Below are positions 4,886 through 6,273 of a stretch of DNA of 6,273 nt, one piece after another. The first letter of the stretch is position 1. Each line of letters starts with the position of its first letter. Where the stretch lies: contig JAOZRQ010000412.1 of assembly GCA_029940115.1 (NCBI GenBank), forward strand, positions 1 through 6,273, read 5' to 3'. A program made the position numbers and the translations under genes. The stretch is from Desulfobacterales bacterium (GTDB lineage Bacteria; Desulfobacterota; Desulfobacteria; Desulfobacterales; 4be13). Under the pieces are notes generated by a model. The model saw only the letters and a list, made by a program, of their open reading frames with translations. It searched no databases and was not told the DNA's origin.

Positions 4886-5736
4886 ATCAGGGGATGAAAC
4901 GGGTTTCCGCTTTTTGTCCGTTTTTTCCGGGGGCGGTACCCCGTCATCCCTGACAGACCTGTCCCCGACGTTTTTTCCCTGATGGGAGGCTGGTCCCCGA
5001 CATTTTTGGTCGGGGACAAGGTTTCAGAACTGGGCTTTTCAGGGGAAGACGCGACTCTCTTCCCATCCCACTGCTTTCCCCGATCTGGCTCAGGCCGGGC
5101 TTCTGTCTCTCCAGAGGCCGGCAGGGAAGACGAAACCGATTTTTCTTCTGCCAATCCCTTATCATGATCTGATTCCCGATGCAAGGATTGTCCCCGACTT
5201 TTTTTGTCGGGGATGTCGGGAACAGGTGGGCCAGACGCGGAGGGGTCTGTTTTTGCCAATGACGGGTCTCCACGGTCAGATGGTTCAGATTTCGGCGCAA
5301 CCGTCTGGTCTGCTTTTGCCAACGATTGATCTTCACCCTCCGGGAGAGGCCCCGCGTCCGGTTCCTGATGCGAGACATCCTCTCCCTGAGCCGCCGCGTC
5401 GGAAATCGCCTCGCTTTCTCGCAACGGTTCGACATCTTCCGGAACCAGCGCGTCTTCAGGGCGGACCGTTATCTTTTTCCGCACCATCTTGCGCGGTGGG
5501 GTTGGATCAGATGCCTTCTGGCCGGATGACGGCTGAATCGGTGTCGGAGGTCTCTCTCCCACTTCCGGGGAGGGAGTCACATCCCCTGGTTCCAATGCAT
5601 CTTCAGGGCTGGCGGTGATCTTCTTCCGAACCACCTTTGACGCGTCCTTCTCCGGATAGGCATCTGCCAGCTTGGCATACCCGCAAGAGAGAGAGAGAAA
5701 ACTGAACACACAGATTACGCTGATTATGGTTTTCAT
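4882..5736 (-). CDS. Signal-peptide protein with disordered Pro/Lys/Glu-rich body; probable detached N-terminal half of PilP
   Basis: The product is 284 residues from ATG 5736, chosen because GGCGG lies 5 nt upstream and a signal peptide follows at once. A further in-frame ATG at 5805 adds 23 residues of non-signal sequence and was not used. MKTIISVICVFSFLSLSC has a charged start, a hydrophobic core and Cys18. The box S-L-S-C is not canonical, so lipidation is possible but unproven, and signal peptidase I cleavage after CGYA is an alternative. The rest has no recognisable domain and is rich in Pro, Asp, Glu, Ser and Lys, with a duplicated motif, VVRKKITASPEDALEPGDV (35-53) and MVRKKITVRPEDALVPEDV (84-102). 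A short anchored N-terminus followed by VVRKKI and a long charged linker fits a deltaproteobacterial PilP N-terminus (recalled, not searched). The C-terminal ~45 residues (from about 240) are encoded by REP hairpins, after which the coding-like frame moves to pilP. It overlaps pilP at ATGTGA. Role as PilP's N-terminal half is inference. Confidence 0.72.
   Translation of the reverse strand: MKTIISVICVFSFLSLSCGYAKLADAYPEKDASKVVRKKITASPEDALEPGDVTPSPEVGERPPTPIQPSSGQKASDPTPPRKMVRKKITVRPEDALVPEDVEPLRESEAISDAAAQGEDVSHQEPDAGPLPEGEDQSLAKADQTVAPKSEPSDRGDPSLAKTDPSASGPPVPDIPDKKSRGQSLHRESDHDKGLAEEKSVSSSLPASGETEARPEPDRGKQWDGKRVASSPEKPSSETLSPTKNVGDQPPIREKTSGTGLSGMTGYRPRKKRTKSGNPFHPLM
4943..5020. repeat. REP doublet at the upstream-ORF/pilP frame switch
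   Basis: Two REP-type units lie side by side. The left one (4958-4986) starts ACCTGTCCCCGACG followed by T6, and lacks a clean second arm. The right one has a perfect 9-bp stem GTCCCCGAC (4993-5001) and GTCGGGGAC (5009-5017) with a 7-nt loop ATTTTTG. A further TCCCTGACAG remnant sits at 4947-4956. The doublet encodes the last residues of the upstream ORF, and the better coding frame changes across it. Confidence 0.85.
5189..5215. repeat. REP-like hairpin inside the signal-peptide/PilP N-half gene
   Basis: TCCCCGAC (5191-5198), seven T, and GTCGGGGA (5206-5213) form a perfect 8-bp stem. The same 27-nt unit occurs in pilQ at 3146-3172 (22 of 27 identical). It encodes about nine residues (IPDKKSRGQ) in frame. 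It is not followed by a T tract on either strand, so it is not a terminator. Confidence 0.85.
5431..5637 (-). repeat. Internal direct repeat in the signal-peptide gene (copies 5431-5490 and 5578-5637)
   Basis: Each copy encodes the motif (V/M)VRKKIT..PEDAL.P.DV. They share TCTTCAGGGC and flanking matches at the DNA level. The duplication is about 20 residues and lies just after the signal peptide. Confidence 0.75.
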
Positions 5737-5741
5737 TTTTT

Positions 5742-5746
5742 CCGCC
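5742..5746 (-). promoter_or_regulatory. Ribosome binding site of the signal-peptide/PilP N-half gene
   Basis: The minus strand reads GAAAGGCGG, then AAAAA, then ATGAAAACC. It sits directly before a signal peptide and fixes the start at 5736 rather than 5805. Confidence 0.55.
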
Positions 5747-5763
5747 TTTCTGTCTGATGGGTG

Positions 5764-5785
5764 TTGTTTGGTTGTTGTTTGGTTG
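5764..5785. repeat. Two perfect copies of an 11-bp unit in the leader of the signal-peptide gene
   Basis: TTGTTTGGTTG occurs twice in tandem, 28 nt upstream of the ATG at 5736. It lies in the presumed 5' untranslated region. No function can be assigned. Confidence 0.8.
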
Positions 5786-5859
5786 GGTCGGACCAAGATA
5801 TCCAAATTGTTTTTACAGGAAAAACATTCAAAAAACAGTAAATATTCGGTAAACCCCGT

Positions 5860-6084
5860 TTAAAACAGTTCTTTGAAAATCTGCCACCCCCCTTGGCTGT
5901 GGTGGGACTGGCATTCGATCCCAAGAAGGTGCTGAAACATGGCAGATCTGAACAGCCTCATGGGATCGGCCACGCCGAAAAAGGCTAGGAGGCGCAGGAG
6001 ACATGTGTCGATGGCCGTCTGATGCTCGGAAAACAGATGAAGGGCATGAATTGTCACCGGCTGGGCGGCTTGAAAGGTGAACAT
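5860..6084 (-). CDS. Small protein of unknown function (74 aa)
   Basis: I do not recognise this protein. It starts MFTFQAAQPVTIHALHLF and ends GGWQIFKELF. It has no signal peptide, no clear membrane segment and no known motif; it is rich in Leu, Phe and His (with HALHLF and LLRLLAFFG) and holds two Cys. The start is ATG 6084-6082 because a perfect AAGGAGG sits 5 nt upstream (6090-6096). A longer in-frame start at 6183 lacks a ribosome binding site and would add 33 residues from repetitive A/T-rich DNA. Codon third positions are G/C-rich where expected (GCC, CTG, ATC), which supports a real gene. It lies 123 nt upstream of the signal-peptide/PilP gene, where pilO would be expected in a pilMNOPQ cluster, yet it does not look like PilO. 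It could be an unrelated resident of the locus or a remnant. Confidence 0.52.
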   Translation of the reverse strand: MFTFQAAQPVTIHALHLFSEHQTAIDTCLLRLLAFFGVADPMRLFRSAMFQHLLGIECQSHHSQGGWQIFKELF

Positions 6085-6089
6085 TTGTT

Positions 6090-6096
6090 CCTCCTT
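6090..6096 (-). promoter_or_regulatory. Strong Shine-Dalgarno of the 74-aa gene
   Basis: The minus strand reads AAGGAGG, then AACAA, then ATG. This is a full-length Shine-Dalgarno at optimal spacing. It decides the internal start at 6084 over the ATG at 6183. Confidence 0.75.
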
Positions 6097-6273
6097 GAAA
6101 TTCTGAAAGTTGAAAATTGTTTCCAACCTCTGTCTCTGTAAAAGGTGTTTGAAAACTCCCCTGTGAACTTTGATCTCTGTCATGTTGAAAAATTGATTTT
6201 TGGTCTCTGTAGTAAGGTCTCAAGTTTCGCACCCCTATGTGAGCCCATTTTTCAAGGGTTTCAGGAGATGGTC
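6097..6273. other. Upstream region without a supported gene
   Basis: On the minus strand there are three ACAGAGA(C/T) motifs (around 6136, 6175 and 6210), repeated TTTTCAA motifs and an inverted repeat AAAAAT-TG-ATTTTT (6187-6200). Open frames run through it but lack ribosome binding sites. It may hold the promoter of the 74-aa gene. Confidence 0.35.

Larger units (their letters stand above)
5737..5859. other. Intergenic region upstream of the signal-peptide/PilP gene
   Basis: A/T-rich compared with its surroundings, and it holds the 11-bp tandem repeat. A small GTTTTT/AAAAAC inverted repeat (near 5809-5825) has no T tract after it and is not a convincing terminator. No promoter with both boxes at good spacing could be picked by eye. 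Confidence 0.4.

Noticed and set aside
4960..5010. Programmed -1 ribosomal frameshift joining the upstream ORF to pilP
   Set aside because: The direction fits and a stable hairpin exists, but none of the A-rich runs gives an X XXY YYZ heptamer aligned with the upstream reading frame. Kept only as slippage or an assembly question.
5189..5215. Hairpin with T-rich centre as intrinsic terminator
   Set aside because: The T run is the loop, not a tail; it lies inside a coding region and is repeated elsewhere as a REP unit.
5737..5805. Upstream start ATG 5805 for the signal-peptide gene
   Set aside because: It would place 23 polar residues (MDILVRPNQTTTKQ...) before the signal peptide and has no ribosome binding site, whereas ATG 5736 has GGCGG and an immediate signal sequence.
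5828..6232. Minus-strand ORF of 134 codons overlapping the 74-aa gene in another frame
   Set aside because: No Shine-Dalgarno, and Ser/Arg/Pro-rich shadow-like composition; the competing frame has AAGGAGG at ideal spacing.
6190..6273. Possible insertion-sequence end (GGGGTGCGAAACTTGAG on the minus strand)
   Set aside because: No matching inverted end, target duplication or transposase in the window; cannot be supported from one edge.

Overview
The window holds the distal end of a type IV pilus assembly operon, read entirely from the minus strand. From right to left it contains a small gene of unknown function, a signal-peptide-bearing Pro/Lys/Glu-rich protein that is probably the detached N-terminal half of PilP, the inner-membrane/periplasm linker PilP, and the outer-membrane secretin PilQ. 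The organism is a Gram-negative (diderm) bacterium with a type IV pilus or a related secretin machine. The long multi-domain secretin, the charged repeat-rich linkers, the moderate-to-high GC content and the very heavy load of 7-bp tandem repeats, REP-like hairpins and a MITE suggest a large-genome deltaproteobacterium (Desulfobacterota, perhaps Desulfobacterales). That placement is inference from style only.

Layout. Positions 1-56 are a tandem array of a 7-bp unit whose last unit supplies the pilQ stop codon. Positions 54-4145 are pilQ (1363 codons if the first ATG is used). Its C-terminal third is an ordinary secretin. Its N-terminal two thirds are beta-rich modules separated by linkers made of 7-bp tandem repeats plus a Tyr/Pro-rich repeat. 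The first ~95 codons are largely repeats: a 29-nt palindrome, REP fragments and a ~145-bp MITE with 16-bp perfect terminal inverted repeats and a 7-bp target duplication. Positions 4142-4885 are pilP, and 4882-5736 the upstream signal-peptide protein. 5737-5859 is a short intergenic stretch, 5860-6084 a 74-codon gene with a strong ribosome binding site, and 6085-6273 carries no supported gene.

Working together: PilP normally sits in the inner membrane by a lipid anchor with PilN and PilO, and its C-terminal beta domain contacts the periplasmic domains of PilQ, through which the pilus leaves the cell. Both genes are present, but mobile repeats have altered them. The MITE shifted the reading frame of the pilQ leader, so that the in-frame start today is an upstream ATG rather than the one that would have been in frame before insertion. 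A pair of REP hairpins lies exactly where the coding-like frame of pilP moves from one ORF to the next. One REP copy inside pilQ has an internal 'empty site' in a neighbouring duplicate, which defines it as a 27-bp in-frame insertion. I see no new enzymatic or defence system. The notable biology is the dense colonisation of pilus genes by small repeats and their effect on frames, starts, stops and linkers. No tRNA, rRNA or CRISPR array was seen.
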